Positions 8,506-17,332 of a DNA stretch of 64,000 bases are shown here, in pieces. The notes beneath the pieces were generated by a model that was not told where the DNA came from, did not search any database, and was given only the letters and a program-made list of their open reading frames with translations. Origin of the DNA: Pantoea sp. CCBC3-3-1. Lineage in GTDB: Bacteria > Pseudomonadota > Gammaproteobacteria > Enterobacterales > Enterobacteriaceae. Each line of letters starts with the position of its first letter. Position 1 is the first letter of the stretch. Where the stretch lies: assembly GCF_007981265.1 (NCBI RefSeq), contig NZ_CP034363.1:2294001-2358000 (forward strand). Reading direction: 5' to 3'. The position numbers and the translations under genes are program-made.

Positions 8506-8806
8506 GGTCACTGCAACTGGAAATCAAAATACGGTGGTATGGAGGCCAGCGATATCAGAAAGATGTGATTGAAAAAAACTCTGAAGCCAGTAGCAAAGCG
8601 GGAGCTGATAAAGCATGTAGTGCAGACTTTTTCTCTCAGCGTCAGACAGGCCTGCCGCTTTTTTCTCTGAGCCATACTGTTTATCATTACCGCCCCGACA
8701 TGTTGCGCGATGAAGCGTTTTCACACCTTTAACGTTGTGGATGGCTATAACCGCTCTAAGCGCTGGCGAATGAAATTGACCTGAATATACCGGCACCGCA
8801 TTTTAT
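8506..8806 (+). pseudogene. Decayed IS3-family (IS407-like) transposase orfAB remnant
   Basis: Pieces of a typical IS3-family transposase pair are readable in order but in different frames. First comes NWKSKYGGMEASDIRKM (OrfA, from 8515). Next is DVIEKN (end of OrfA, about 8562), then KRELIKHVVQTFSLSVRQAC (8596 onward). After a one-base shift comes FSLSHTVYHYRPDMLRDEA. After a large internal deletion comes RFHTFNVVDGYNR, and after a further frameshift ALANEIDLNIPAP (to about 8800). At least one large deletion and three frameshifts are needed, so the element is dead. Terminal inverted repeats were not identified. Confidence 0.8.
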
Positions 8807-8876
8807 AAAATTTAAAAATGCCCATCCGCAAATGAGCACTTTATTTTATTGCGATCGGATAAGTGATGTCACAGCC

Positions 8877-9884
8877 TTACCATTTCACCCCGTTACGCTG
8901 CCAGGCCAGCGTCCGATCGCGCACGCTGAACAATAACGTAATGACCGAGGAAAACAGCACGGCCATCACAATCAGCGCGCCATACATATTGGCATAGGCC
9001 GCCCAGCCCTGCGCCCACTGCAAATACCATCCCAGGCCGGACTTCACGCCCATCATTTCAGCGGCGACCAGCACCGAGAACGATGCGCCCAGTCCCATAA
9101 ACAGCCCGACAAAAACGTGCGGCAGTGACGCGGGCACCGCCACGCGCAGAATTAAAAAGAGGTTGCTGGCACCCAGCGTGCGGGCCACGTCATAGTAACG
9201 GCTGTCCACGCTGCTCACGCCCGACCAGGTCAGTACCGTCACCGGGAACCAGGTTGCCAGAGCAATCAGGAAAATGGCAGCGGAGAAGCTGGAAGGGAAA
9301 AAGTAGAGCGCCAGCGGCAGCAGCGCCGTGGACGGCACCGGCCCGAGGAAACGCAATACCGGATGCACCCAGTAGCCCAGACCCCGCGACCAGCCGATGG
9401 CAACGCCGGTAACAAAACCGCTCAGGCTGCCGAACAGAAAACCCAACGCCAGCAGCCGTAGCGAATTAAGTACGCTGTCGCCAAGGCGCGGCCAGTCGGT
9501 GGCGTAAGCTTCAATCAGCGCACGCGGTGGGGCAAAAAACGGCGGCGGCAGGAGAGCCAGTTTTGCCGTCACCAGCTCCCAGATGCCGATCAGCACGGCC
9601 AGCGCCACCAGCCAGCGCGCGCCACGGCGCAGCGGATCGGCCAGCAGGCGTAGACCGGCCTTGCTGACTAAAGCCGCCACCGACAGCACGCTGGCAAAGA
9701 ACACAAACAGGTGATGCGTTTCATTTACAAAGCGCGGCGGTGCAAAGCCAACCTGCTTATCCGGCCAGACAATCATTAATGCGGCCAACGCCCACCAGGC
9801 AACGATTGCCAGCAATAGCGTTGGCGTCAGTACCGGCTGCTCCTGGCGGGCAGGATTCAGATGGTCAAGCGTTTCACTGGACAT
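8877..9884 (-). CDS. Sulfonate/nitrate/taurine-type ABC transporter permease
   Basis: This 335-residue inner-membrane protein has an N-terminal extension with two extra hydrophobic segments and then the SsuC/TauC-like permease domain. The EAA-type loop reads YYDVARTLGASNLFLILRVAVPASLPHVFVGLFMGLGASFSVLVAAEMMG, a strong family match. It follows the substrate-binding protein by 12 bases on the same strand, and the ATPase is encoded divergently at 11129. With the cysteine-synthase-like gene behind the ATPase, an organosulfur substrate is likely, though not shown. Confidence 0.88.
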   Translation of the reverse strand: MSSETLDHLNPARQEQPVLTPTLLLAIVAWWALAALMIVWPDKQVGFAPPRFVNETHHLFVFFASVLSVAALVSKAGLRLLADPLRRGARWLVALAVLIGIWELVTAKLALLPPPFFAPPRALIEAYATDWPRLGDSVLNSLRLLALGFLFGSLSGFVTGVAIGWSRGLGYWVHPVLRFLGPVPSTALLPLALYFFPSSFSAAIFLIALATWFPVTVLTWSGVSSVDSRYYDVARTLGASNLFLILRVAVPASLPHVFVGLFMGLGASFSVLVAAEMMGVKSGLGWYLQWAQGWAAYANMYGALIVMAVLFSSVITLLFSVRDRTLAWQRNGVKW

Positions 9885-9896
9885 GCGGTCTCCTTA

Positions 9897-10937
9897 TCAG
9901 GCCATTGCGTGATGCTGAGTATGTGAGGCGGGCAGCAGTTCCGGCACGTAATGTTCGGCAAACAGCCGGGCATCGGTATCGGGACGAATAACGTTAATGG
10001 TTTTCAGCTCATTGACGTAAATCGCCACTTCTTTGCGCAGCTGATCGCCGGTAGAGTGATGGTGATGGGTGTGCTCGCTGAGCATGGCGGTGATGTCTTC
10101 AATCGGCACCTGGCCGGGCACGAAGGGCGCGAAGATTTTTGCCGTTTCGGCAGGATGATCGGCAGTCCACTGCTGCGCATCGACAATCGCCTGAGTAATG
10201 GCGCGAGCGACCTGCGGATTGTCACGCACCAGAGAGCCGCGGAGGCCCAGTACGCAGCAGGTCAGGTTTTTGTACTCGCCGTTCAGGTTGTTGTCGACTT
10301 CAATCAGGCCATCGTGGTGCTTAATCAGCCAGCCTTGCGGGTCGTCGGTGGCCAGCGCCTGCACTTCGCCTTTACGCAGCGCTTCGCCAAACAGGTCGGC
10401 AGGATACTGTACCCAGTTGACCTGCTTATCGGGATCGATTCCCTGTTTGGCCAGCTGAATAGCGAAGAAGTTGCGGATCGGACTGGCCTGGTCGGTAACG
10501 GCCACGCTTTTGCCCACCAGATCTTTCACGCTGTTGATCCCCGCGTTTTTCGGTGCCAGCAGGCGCATACAGCCGCCGTGCGTGCCAACCGTCAGATCCA
10601 CATCAAAGCCTTGTTCCAGCGGCTTGAGCCAGCGTAGCGCCATGCCAATGCCGCCATCAGCCTGACCGGTAGCAATAGCCTGAAGCAGAGCATCCGTCGG
10701 GCCGCTAAAATTTACCGGCTCGACATTGAGGCCATATTTTTTAAAAAAGCCCTGCTGTAGCGCCACGGAGATAGGAGCCTGACAGACTGCCGTCTGTCCC
10801 CAGGCGAGCTTAACGGTGGTCAGTTTATCCTCCGTTGCCGCCCATACCGGCAGCGCCGGGGCCAGACTCAGCCCGGCAGTCAGTAAGCTAATTTTTTGCA
10901 GAAAAGAACGGCGTGATAATGCGGTGAGTCCGGTCAT
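9897..10937 (-). CDS. ABC transporter substrate-binding protein, SsuA/NrtA-like, Tat-exported, with histidine-rich loop
   Basis: This is a 346-residue binding protein with a twin-arginine signal (LSRRSFLQK, arginines 9-10) and an AxA cleavage site near residue 33. The body is of the NMT1/SsuA type, with TAVCQAPISVALQQGFFKKYGL and ATGQADGGIGMALRWLKPLEQGFDV. A run of histidines, EHTHHHHS, sits near residue 290 and another HTQHH near the C-terminus, which suggests metal binding or a metal-containing ligand. Tat export implies folding, perhaps with a cofactor, before secretion. It is a clear paralogue of the protein at 41269-42318, which shares the His-rich position. Confidence 0.85.
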   Translation of the reverse strand: MTGLTALSRRSFLQKISLLTAGLSLAPALPVWAATEDKLTTVKLAWGQTAVCQAPISVALQQGFFKKYGLNVEPVNFSGPTDALLQAIATGQADGGIGMALRWLKPLEQGFDVDLTVGTHGGCMRLLAPKNAGINSVKDLVGKSVAVTDQASPIRNFFAIQLAKQGIDPDKQVNWVQYPADLFGEALRKGEVQALATDDPQGWLIKHHDGLIEVDNNLNGEYKNLTCCVLGLRGSLVRDNPQVARAITQAIVDAQQWTADHPAETAKIFAPFVPGQVPIEDITAMLSEHTHHHHSTGDQLRKEVAIYVNELKTINVIRPDTDARLFAEHYVPELLPASHTQHHAMA

Positions 10938-10970
10938 GGGTTATTCCCTGAATAATGAAGTATTCCTTAT

Positions 10971-11060
10971 ATTCCCCGGGAATGGCGTCGCGCTGAAATA
11001 ACAATAGCGCATTAACTTTGCCAGCCTGAACTTATTCATTTTCAGCGTTAACTTTGCCAG
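10971..11060. promoter_or_regulatory. Candidate regulator sites between divergent ABC genes
   Basis: Within the 190-bp divergent spacer there are two copies of TTAACTTTGCCAG at 11012-11024 and 11048-11060, 36 bp apart. A few flanking bases are also shared, giving 15 of 16 matches. A palindrome ATTCCC-C-GGGAAT lies at 10971-10983. Spaced direct repeats in a promoter region are typical of LysR-type regulators of sulfur genes such as CysB or Cbl, but I cannot assign the factor. Confidence 0.5.
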
Positions 11061-11128
11061 TATTGTTTATTTACCTTTATCGGTGTTTGTTAAATATTGA
11101 AGAAAAGTACCGACCAGAAGGGTGAATT

Positions 11129-11911
11129 ATGTCAGTTGCGGAAACGCTCAGTCCGGCTACCGGTCTGGCGCTGGAAATTAATAACGTCAGCCACGCCTTC
11201 TATCTGGAGGGAAAAACATTGCCGGTGCTGGATAACGTCTCTCTCCAGGTGCGGCCGGGCGAGTTTGTGGCGCTGCTGGGGCCTTCTGGCTGCGGTAAAT
11301 CAACGTTGCTGCGCCTGGTTGCCGGGCTGGAAGCACCCGCGGCAGGTGAAATCACCGAAGACGGTAGCGCGCTGCATGGCCCGGATCCCAGCCGGGTCGT
11401 GGTCTTTCAGGACCCGACGCTGTACCCATGGCGCAGCGTCTGGCGCAACGTGGCGCTCGGGCTGGAAACCCGCGGCAAAATAACCGATGAAGGGCGGCAG
11501 CGCGTCGATCGCATCCTGCAAAAAGTGGGCCTGAGTCAGTTCGCCAACGCCTGGCCGCATCAGCTTTCTGGCGGGATGGCGCAGCGTGCCGCGCTGGCCA
11601 GGGCGCTGGTAAACCGGCCGAGACTGCTGATTCTGGATGAGCCGCTCGGCAAGCTTGATTCGCTAACCCGCATCAGGATGCAGCAGGAACTGGTGGCGCT
11701 GTGGCGTGACCAGCAGTTCAGCGCGCTAATGGTAACGCATGACGTGGAAGAAGCGTTACTGATGGCCGATCGCGTGGTGATATTCAGCCCGCGTCCGGCG
11801 CGAATTATCGAAACTATTCAGGTATCGCTGCCCTGGCCGCGACGCCGTGACGATCCCCGACTGATCCAGCTACGTACTCAGGCGCTGGAACTGCTCGGAG
11901 CAGAATCCTGA
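11129..11911 (+). CDS. Sulfonate/taurine-type ABC transporter ATP-binding protein
   Basis: This 260-residue ATPase carries Walker A GPSGCGKST (about 51-59), signature LSGGMAQRAALARAL, Walker B LLILDEPLGKLDSLTR and switch MVTHDVEEAL. These are the SsuB/TauB/NrtD forms. The ATG follows AAGGGTGAATT. It is divergent from its presumed permease and binding protein and only 14 bases before the PLP-enzyme gene, so import and sulfur assimilation are probably co-expressed. Confidence 0.9.
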   Translation: MSVAETLSPATGLALEINNVSHAFYLEGKTLPVLDNVSLQVRPGEFVALLGPSGCGKSTLLRLVAGLEAPAAGEITEDGSALHGPDPSRVVVFQDPTLYPWRSVWRNVALGLETRGKITDEGRQRVDRILQKVGLSQFANAWPHQLSGGMAQRAALARALVNRPRLLILDEPLGKLDSLTRIRMQQELVALWRDQQFSALMVTHDVEEALLMADRVVIFSPRPARIIETIQVSLPWPRRRDDPRLIQLRTQALELLGAES

Positions 11912-11925
11912 GCCAGGAGCGCATA

Positions 11926-12975
11926 ATGACAATTCACAATGGCCTTAATGAGCTGGTGGGGCAGACGCCTTTATTACGTCTGAACGGTTTTATCCGGCAG
12001 TTTCAGTTACCGGCGGAACTGATCGCCAAGCTGGAATATTTTAATCCCAACCACAGTATAAAAGACCGCATTGCGCTGGGGATGGTGGAAGAGGCGGAGC
12101 GCGATGGCCGTTTGAAACCGGGTATGACGCTGGTTGACACCACCAGCGGCAATACCGGCATCGGACTGGCAGCGATTGCCGCGGCTAAAGGTTACAAGTT
12201 TCGCGTCTATCTGCATGACAAATTAAGCGCGGAGCGCTTTGCCGTACTGCAGGCGTTTGGCGCAGAGATTATTCCCTTCAGCCAGGTGCCAGGATTCGAC
12301 AAAATTATTGAGGAAAGCGATGGGGATTTCGTCGCTGCTGCGGGCTGGCTGGCTGAAAATGTGATCCTGAAAGAGCCGAATATTTGCTTTACCGGACAGC
12401 TGACGAATCCGGCAAATCCCCAGACACATTATCGGACCACCGGCCCCGAGATCTGGCAGCAAACGGCAGGAGACATCGATCTGTTAGTCGCCTCGGTTGG
12501 CACGGGCGGCACGCTTTCCGGCACCGGCCGCTACCTGAAAGAACAAAACCCGGCTATCCGGCTGATTGGCGTGGAGCCGGGCGAATATTCGATTCCTGAT
12601 ATCGACAATCCCGACACGCGAGAGATAACCGGCGTGCATGCCTTCAGCCACGTGTTGCCTGAACGGGTACCGCTGACGCTGGATCGGGAGCTGTGCGACG
12701 AGGCTTTTGCGGTCGAAAGCTGGCAGGCGGTGGCGACTGCACGTGAAGTGGCGGCTTCCGATGGGGTGCTGGTGGGAGAGTCTTCCGGCGCAGTGCTGTA
12801 TGCCGCTCGGGAGATTGCCCGCCGGCCGGAAAATGCCGGTAAACGCATTGTCGCTATTCTTGCCGACAGCGGCCTGACCTATCTTTCCACCGGGTTGTTC
12901 GATCCGACTGTCACCCCTGAAGCGCTTAAAAACGCGGCGCTGTTACGCCACGCGCAGCCTGAACCTGTTGGCTGA
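11926..12975 (+). CDS. PLP-dependent cysteine synthase family protein
   Basis: This 349-residue fold-type II PLP enzyme has the cysteine-synthase motif FNPNHSIKDR, with K46 as the Schiff-base lysine, then TSGNTGIGLA and the phosphate-binding GTGGTLSGTGR. It belongs to the CysK/CysM/CBS group but is not obviously CysK: the substrate loop and C-terminus differ, and it is linked to a transporter. It may make or cleave a C-S bond in a sulfur compound brought in by the adjacent transporter. That role is inference. It ends just before a bidirectional hairpin. Confidence 0.88.
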   Translation: MTIHNGLNELVGQTPLLRLNGFIRQFQLPAELIAKLEYFNPNHSIKDRIALGMVEEAERDGRLKPGMTLVDTTSGNTGIGLAAIAAAKGYKFRVYLHDKLSAERFAVLQAFGAEIIPFSQVPGFDKIIEESDGDFVAAAGWLAENVILKEPNICFTGQLTNPANPQTHYRTTGPEIWQQTAGDIDLLVASVGTGGTLSGTGRYLKEQNPAIRLIGVEPGEYSIPDIDNPDTREITGVHAFSHVLPERVPLTLDRELCDEAFAVESWQAVATAREVAASDGVLVGESSGAVLYAAREIARRPENAGKRIVAILADSGLTYLSTGLFDPTVTPEALKNAALLRHAQPEPVG

Positions 12976-12988
12976 ATCTGCCACGCTT

Positions 12989-13013
12989 GCCCGGCCGCTT
13001 TTTGCTGCCGGGC
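12989..13013. terminator. Hairpin between convergent genes
   Basis: GCCCGGC (12989-12995) and GCCGGGC (13007-13013) form a stem in the 45-bp spacer between the cysteine-synthase-like gene and the VOC gene. The loop contains a run of T. It may end transcription in both directions. Confidence 0.6.
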
Positions 13014-13020
13014 TTGCTGG

Positions 13021-13860
13021 CTAGCACCAGAACCGCAGCGCGAGGTTGAACGCATGTTCCGCCTTCACCTGACAGGCACCATTAACCGGCGTGAAGGGAA
13101 TATCACCCGCCATCAGGCTTACCCGCAATCTTTCAGCAGAAGTGGTGCGAATACCAAGCGCTGCCATGCGGGGAGACCCGTCAAAATCACCGGGCAGCGA
13201 GCCATATTCCGCCAGTACCGCTTCCGGCTTTAGAAAACGTATCCTGGCCACGCCAGCAGCCAGCTCTGCGCCGCCTTCGGTACGCTTAATCCACTCTGCA
13301 CCAAACAGCTGGCTGTAAACCTCGGCGGCGAAGAAGGGGTCGCTGGCGGCGATAACAAAATCGGTAATATTTGCCGCGCCGTTGGGATGGCGTTGCCACG
13401 CATGCTGCCAGACAGCATCGGGCGTCAGATGCTGGCAAAAAAAGCTGCGGCCGTTAGCGACCGCGCCGTTTTTCAACCGCACGGTGCAAAATCGAGCCTG
13501 TTTCTCCTGCCCGTCGGGAAGCGTTACCGGACGATAAAATTGCTCAGGTTGATCGCTTTCCAGGCCCCGCTCGCGCAGATGCTGCCAGACTTCATCGGCG
13601 TTCTGCGTTTTCCACACCAGGCCGTTCAGGCCGGGCGGTGAAGTCCAGATCGCTTTACGCAGATCCGCCGCCCCCGGCTCATAACCCAACAGTTCGAGAT
13701 AGTTTTCACCCAGCACGGCGAGATGATTGCTGGAGCCGAGAGAATGGTTTCCGCGCGCCGTTAACTGAAAGCCAAGGCGGCGAAACAGCGTGGCGGCTTC
13801 ATCAAGCCGATCGGCCACGTTAATGACCGCATGATCGAGAACAGGTGCGAGTGCAGACAT
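13021..13860 (-). CDS. VOC family protein (glyoxalase-like)
   Basis: This 279-residue protein has two vicinal-oxygen-chelate modules. The first begins LDHAVINVADRLDEAATLFRRLGF and contains LAVLGENYLELLGYEP. The second begins ITDFVIAASDPFFAAEVYSQLFG. This matches the glyoxalase-like family found next to organosulfur and amidohydrolase operons. It is the last gene of the six-gene leftward operon (binding protein, GNAT, permease, ATPase, M20, VOC). Its reaction is unknown. A lyase or dioxygenase acting on the released S-substituent is possible. Confidence 0.8.
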   Translation of the reverse strand: MSALAPVLDHAVINVADRLDEAATLFRRLGFQLTARGNHSLGSSNHLAVLGENYLELLGYEPGAADLRKAIWTSPPGLNGLVWKTQNADEVWQHLRERGLESDQPEQFYRPVTLPDGQEKQARFCTVRLKNGAVANGRSFFCQHLTPDAVWQHAWQRHPNGAANITDFVIAASDPFFAAEVYSQLFGAEWIKRTEGGAELAAGVARIRFLKPEAVLAEYGSLPGDFDGSPRMAALGIRTTSAERLRVSLMAGDIPFTPVNGACQVKAEHAFNLALRFWC

Positions 13861-13874
13861 AGATCTCTCCCGAG

Positions 13875-15026
13875 TCAGACTGATGTCGTTTGCCGTGTTT
13901 GTGCCGTGATATTAGCCAGCGCGCGCTCCGCCAGCTGGCTGAAGTAACGGGCGGCTGGAGCCAGCAGCGCCTCGTCAGGATCAAAACCGGGATGGTGCAG
14001 GCCAAACGGGCTGGCGCTGCCGATACTGACAAAAGCGCCAGGGATCTGCTGCAAATAAAACGCAAAATCTTCGCCGCCCATTTGCAGCTCTGCCCGTTCA
14101 GCACGGTAACCGCTGTCGGTGGCAACATCCAGGCAGAACGTCGCCCATGCTGGCGTGTTAACCAGCGCAGGTGGGCCGGGTTGCCAGATAAGTTCCGCCT
14201 GGGCACCCAGCGCCGCGGAAACGCCGTCAATGATCTGGCGGATTTTTTGCGGGATTTGCTGGCGGATCCGATCGTTATGGGTGCGGACTGTGCCTTCCAA
14301 TTCTACCGTTTGCGGCAGCACGTTCCACGTATTCCCCCCGCTGATGCGGGCAACGCTGACCACCACCGACTCGAGCGAGCTGTAAGTCCGGCTGGGCAGC
14401 GTTTGCAGTGCGGTGACAATGCTGCTGGCAACCACAATCGCATCCACACCTTCCTGGGGACGGGCGGCGTGCGCGCCTTTGCCGGTAACGCGGAGGGTAA
14501 AACGATCGACGTTGGCATAAAAAGCGCCGCCGCGGGTTCTTAGCGTGCCGAGCGGGTATTCCGGTGCGTTATGCATACCGAATATCGCCTGCACGCCTTG
14601 CAATACGCCAGCTTCTAACAGCTGATTCGCCCCGGTAAAAATCTCTTCAGCGGGCTGAAACAGCAGGCGCACACGGCCGGCCAGCTGCTTTTCTTTCGCC
14701 TTCAGCAATTGTGCCGCGCCCAGCATGACCGAGCTGTGCAAATCGTGGCCGCAGGCGTGCATCACGCCAGCGGTGGACGAGCGAAAAGGGCGGTCGGTCG
14801 CTTCTTCAATCGGCAGCGCGTCGATATCGGCCCGCAAGGCAATCAGCGCCTCGCCGCTGCCAATTTCTGCCACCACGCCGGTTTTCAGCCCGTAATCGAT
14901 TTCGCGGATAGCCTGCTGTTCCAGCCACTGGCGGATCCGCGCCGTGGTAGCAAACTCTTCGCCGGAGAGTTCAGGATGCTGGTGCAGTTCACGCCGCCAG
15001 GCAATCAGTTGACTGTCAAAATTCAT
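13875..15026 (-). CDS. M20 family amidohydrolase (N-acyl amino acid deacylase type)
   Basis: This 383-residue metallopeptidase-fold hydrolase has the M20D features: RRELHQHPELSGEE at the N-terminus, LRADIDALPIEE, the metal-binding MHACGHDLHSSVMLGAA and LFQPAEE. Relatives are IAA-amino-acid hydrolases, hippurate hydrolase and the YxeP/YtnL-type N-acetylcysteine deacetylases. Given the GNAT and monooxygenases in the locus, removal of the acetyl group to release cysteine is the best hypothesis. It sits between the transporter ATPase and the VOC gene. Confidence 0.9.
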   Translation of the reverse strand: MNFDSQLIAWRRELHQHPELSGEEFATTARIRQWLEQQAIREIDYGLKTGVVAEIGSGEALIALRADIDALPIEEATDRPFRSSTAGVMHACGHDLHSSVMLGAAQLLKAKEKQLAGRVRLLFQPAEEIFTGANQLLEAGVLQGVQAIFGMHNAPEYPLGTLRTRGGAFYANVDRFTLRVTGKGAHAARPQEGVDAIVVASSIVTALQTLPSRTYSSLESVVVSVARISGGNTWNVLPQTVELEGTVRTHNDRIRQQIPQKIRQIIDGVSAALGAQAELIWQPGPPALVNTPAWATFCLDVATDSGYRAERAELQMGGEDFAFYLQQIPGAFVSIGSASPFGLHHPGFDPDEALLAPAARYFSQLAERALANITAQTRQTTSV

Positions 15027-15034
15027 CTTCTCTC

Positions 15035-15856
15035 CTAAATGACCCGTTCCAGGAAGCGTTGGGTACGGTGATGCGCGGGCCGGGTCAGCACCTGCTCGGC
15101 GCTGCCCGATTCCACAATTTTGCCGTCAACCATAAATACCACCCGATCGGCTACCTGGCGGGCAAAGCCGATTTCATGCGTGACCACCACCAGCGTCACG
15201 CCCGACTTCGCCAGCTTTTTAATCACCTCCAACACTTCGCCCACCAGTTCCGGGTCCAGCGCCGACGTGGGTTCGTCGAACAGCATCACTTTCGGATTCA
15301 ACGCCAGCGCGCGGGCAATCGCAATGCGCTGTTGCTGACCGCCGGAAAGCTGACGCGGCCAGGCCAGCGCTTTATCTCGCAGCCCAACGGTATCCAGCAG
15401 GTCATAAGCCCGTTCGATTGCCTGTTTGCGGGTGAAAAGACCATGCACCACGGGGGCTTCAATGATGTTGTCCAGCACGGTCAGATGTGGGAAGAGGTTA
15501 AAGCTTTGGAAAACATAGCCAACCTGAATACGCTGTTTAAGGATTGCCCGCTCTTTCAGCTCATACAGGCGGTCGCCTTTTTGCCGGTAGCCGACATACT
15601 CGCCGTCGATTTGGATAAATCCTTCATCCACCCGCTCAAGATGATTTATCGTGCGCAGCAGGGTAGATTTGCCGGAGCCGGAAGGCCCGAGAATGACGTT
15701 AACCGTTCCGGGCTCAATCGTCAGACTGACGTTATCCAGCGCGGTAAAGGCACCATAGCGTTTGCTGATATTGCTGATATCGATCCGGCCCTGACGGGTC
15801 TCTGGAAGCGGACGGACATCGCGGTGCTGCGGATAGAGTTCAAAAGCTTCAGACAT
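15035..15856 (-). CDS. Polar amino-acid ABC transporter ATP-binding protein
   Basis: This 273-residue ATPase has Walker [10 protein letters not shown], signature [17 protein letters not shown], Walker [14 protein letters not shown] and [17 protein letters not shown], the GlnQ/HisP/TcyC forms. Its N-terminus carries an extra 20 residues before the domain ([15 protein letters not shown]). It is followed by the M20 gene and preceded by the permease. In context it would energise uptake of an amino acid such as an S-substituted cysteine or cystine derivative. Confidence 0.92.
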   Translation of the reverse strand: MSEAFELYPQHRDVRPLPETRQGRIDISNISKRYGAFTALDNVSLTIEPGTVNVILGPSGSGKSTLLRTINHLERVDEGFIQIDGEYVGYRQKGDRLYELKERAILKQRIQVGYVFQSFNLFPHLTVLDNIIEAPVVHGLFTRKQAIERAYDLLDTVGLRDKALAWPRQLSGGQQQRIAIARALALNPKVMLFDEPTSALDPELVGEVLEVIKKLAKSGVTLVVVTHEIGFARQVADRVVFMVDGKIVESGSAEQVLTRPAHHRTQRFLERVI

Positions 15857-15874
15857 CAGAGAGTTCCTCAGAAA

Positions 15875-16798
15875 TTACGCGCGTGCAGTACGGCGGAAAA
15901 AAGCGAACCGGCCAGGGGAGGACTGGCGCAGGACACCGCGTGAGAAATAACGCTCGACGTAGTGCTGAATGACGGAGAGCACGGTGGTAATCAGCAGATA
16001 CCAGACGCTGGCCACCATCAGCAGCGGGATCACCTGCTGCGTGCGGTTGTAAAGCACCTGCACGGTATAAAACAGTTCAGGCATCGACAGCACGTAAACA
16101 ATCGAGGTGCCTTTAGCGAGGCTGATGACCTCGTTGAAACCGGTGGGTAAAATCGCCCGTAACGCCTGCGGCAGAATAATGCGAAAGGTCCGGCGCGAAG
16201 GCGGTAAACCCAGCGCGGCAGCCGCTTCATACTGACCATGATCCACACCGGCAATACCCCCACGAATGATTTCCGCGGTGTAAGCCGCCTGCACCAGCGA
16301 CAGCCCCAATACCGCAACGGAAAACTGATCCAGCAGGTCGGTAGTGGAATAGCTGAAGAAGGTCAGGGAAGTGAACGGGATCCCCACCGACAGGTTGTCG
16401 TACAGATACGAGAAGTTGTAGAGGATGATCAGCACCAGCAGCAGCGGCAGGGAACGGAAAAGCCAGATGTATCCCCAGGCGAGCGCGTTCAGCAGCCAGG
16501 ATTTCGACAGCCTTGCCAGCGCCAGACCGGTCCCGATAACGCAGCCGAACACCGTGCCCAGCAGCGTCAGCAGCAGCGTTCTTCCCAACCCGCCAAGAAT
16601 GGTTGGGTCAAAGAACCACTGGGCAAAGACCTGCCATTCCCAGCGTGGATTGGTGGCGACGGACTCAATAATGCCCAGCAGAATAAACAGGGAGAACAGT
16701 GCCCCGAGCAGCCGTAAAGGGTAGCGAGCCGGAACGACCGTGAGCCGGGCGTGATGCTGGCTGGCGATCTGTGGCCGGGACAGGGTTTTAAAGGTCAT
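15875..16798 (-). CDS. Polar amino-acid ABC transporter permease
   Basis: This 307-residue membrane protein has the HisM/GlnP-type domain: LLTLLGTVFGCVIGTGLALARLSKSW, WLFRSLPLLLVLIILYN and the EAA loop YEAAAALGLPPSRRTFRIILPQALRAILPTGFNEVISLAKGTSIV. It is longer than many members because of an N-terminal cytoplasmic extension. It is part of the six-gene leftward operon and probably functions as a homodimer, since no second permease is present. Confidence 0.92.
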   Translation of the reverse strand: MTFKTLSRPQIASQHHARLTVVPARYPLRLLGALFSLFILLGIIESVATNPRWEWQVFAQWFFDPTILGGLGRTLLLTLLGTVFGCVIGTGLALARLSKSWLLNALAWGYIWLFRSLPLLLVLIILYNFSYLYDNLSVGIPFTSLTFFSYSTTDLLDQFSVAVLGLSLVQAAYTAEIIRGGIAGVDHGQYEAAAALGLPPSRRTFRIILPQALRAILPTGFNEVISLAKGTSIVYVLSMPELFYTVQVLYNRTQQVIPLLMVASVWYLLITTVLSVIQHYVERYFSRGVLRQSSPGRFAFFRRTARA

Positions 16799-16807
16799 CG
16801 CGTACTC

Positions 16808-17317
16808 CTATGCGCTGCGCTGAACGGGCTGGGTGAGCAACGTTTTAATAAAGGGCAGGCGACCATCATAGGGCGGCCGCGAATAGATCTCCGGATCCGC
16901 CAGCGGATCGAACTGCGGCAGATAGCCCTGCGCCAGATAAAGCCGTACCGCTTCAGGCTGACGGAAACCGGTGGTCAAAAACAGATCGCTATAGCCCTGC
17001 AACGCGGCCAGCCGCTCCAGCTCCAGCAGCACCTTCTGCGCCAGCCCCTGCCGCCGCATACTGGGGTGCGTCCAGATGCGTTTCAGTTCGGCAGTCTGGG
17101 CGTCGTAACGCTTGAATGCACCCATAGCAATTGGCGTTTCATGGCGTAGCAGGACGATAAATGCGCCGTCCGGCGGCGCATAATAGTCCAGCGGCTCCTC
17201 TTCCTGTTCGCCGAAATAGTCGCCGTAGCGGGCGCGATATTCGGCAAACAGTCCTTCAATGATCGGCTCAATCAGCGGATCGTCCGGGCGGGTATGGACA
17301 AAGGTTTCTTCAATCAT
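16808..17317 (-). CDS. GNAT family N-acetyltransferase
   Basis: This is a 169-residue GNAT with the acetyl-CoA loop MRRQGLAQKVLLELE (about residues 107-121) and LFLTTGFRQPEAVRLYLAQGY near the C-terminus. It lies between the binding protein and the permease of an amino-acid transporter, as in the YtmI/YxeL position of Bacillus S-alkylcysteine operons. There the enzyme N-acetylates the S-modified cysteine. The same activity is inferred here. It is not close in sequence to the GNAT at 75-641. Confidence 0.85.
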   Translation of the reverse strand: MIEETFVHTRPDDPLIEPIIEGLFAEYRARYGDYFGEQEEEPLDYYAPPDGAFIVLLRHETPIAMGAFKRYDAQTAELKRIWTHPSMRRQGLAQKVLLELERLAALQGYSDLFLTTGFRQPEAVRLYLAQGYLPQFDPLADPEIYSRPPYDGRLPFIKTLLTQPVQRSA

Positions 17318-17332
17318 CAGCTTCTCCCGTTA

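Noticed and set aside
8424..8732. Apparent 102-codon protein
   Set aside because: Its central part is a fragment of IS3-family OrfB read in a mixed frame; no independent gene is supported.
9951..10637. 228-codon plus-strand open frame
   Set aside because: It is antisense to the Tat-exported binding protein, which has obvious family motifs.
15059..15943. Long plus-strand open frame of 294 codons
   Set aside because: It is antisense to a clear ABC ATPase gene and has a composition typical of a shadow frame.
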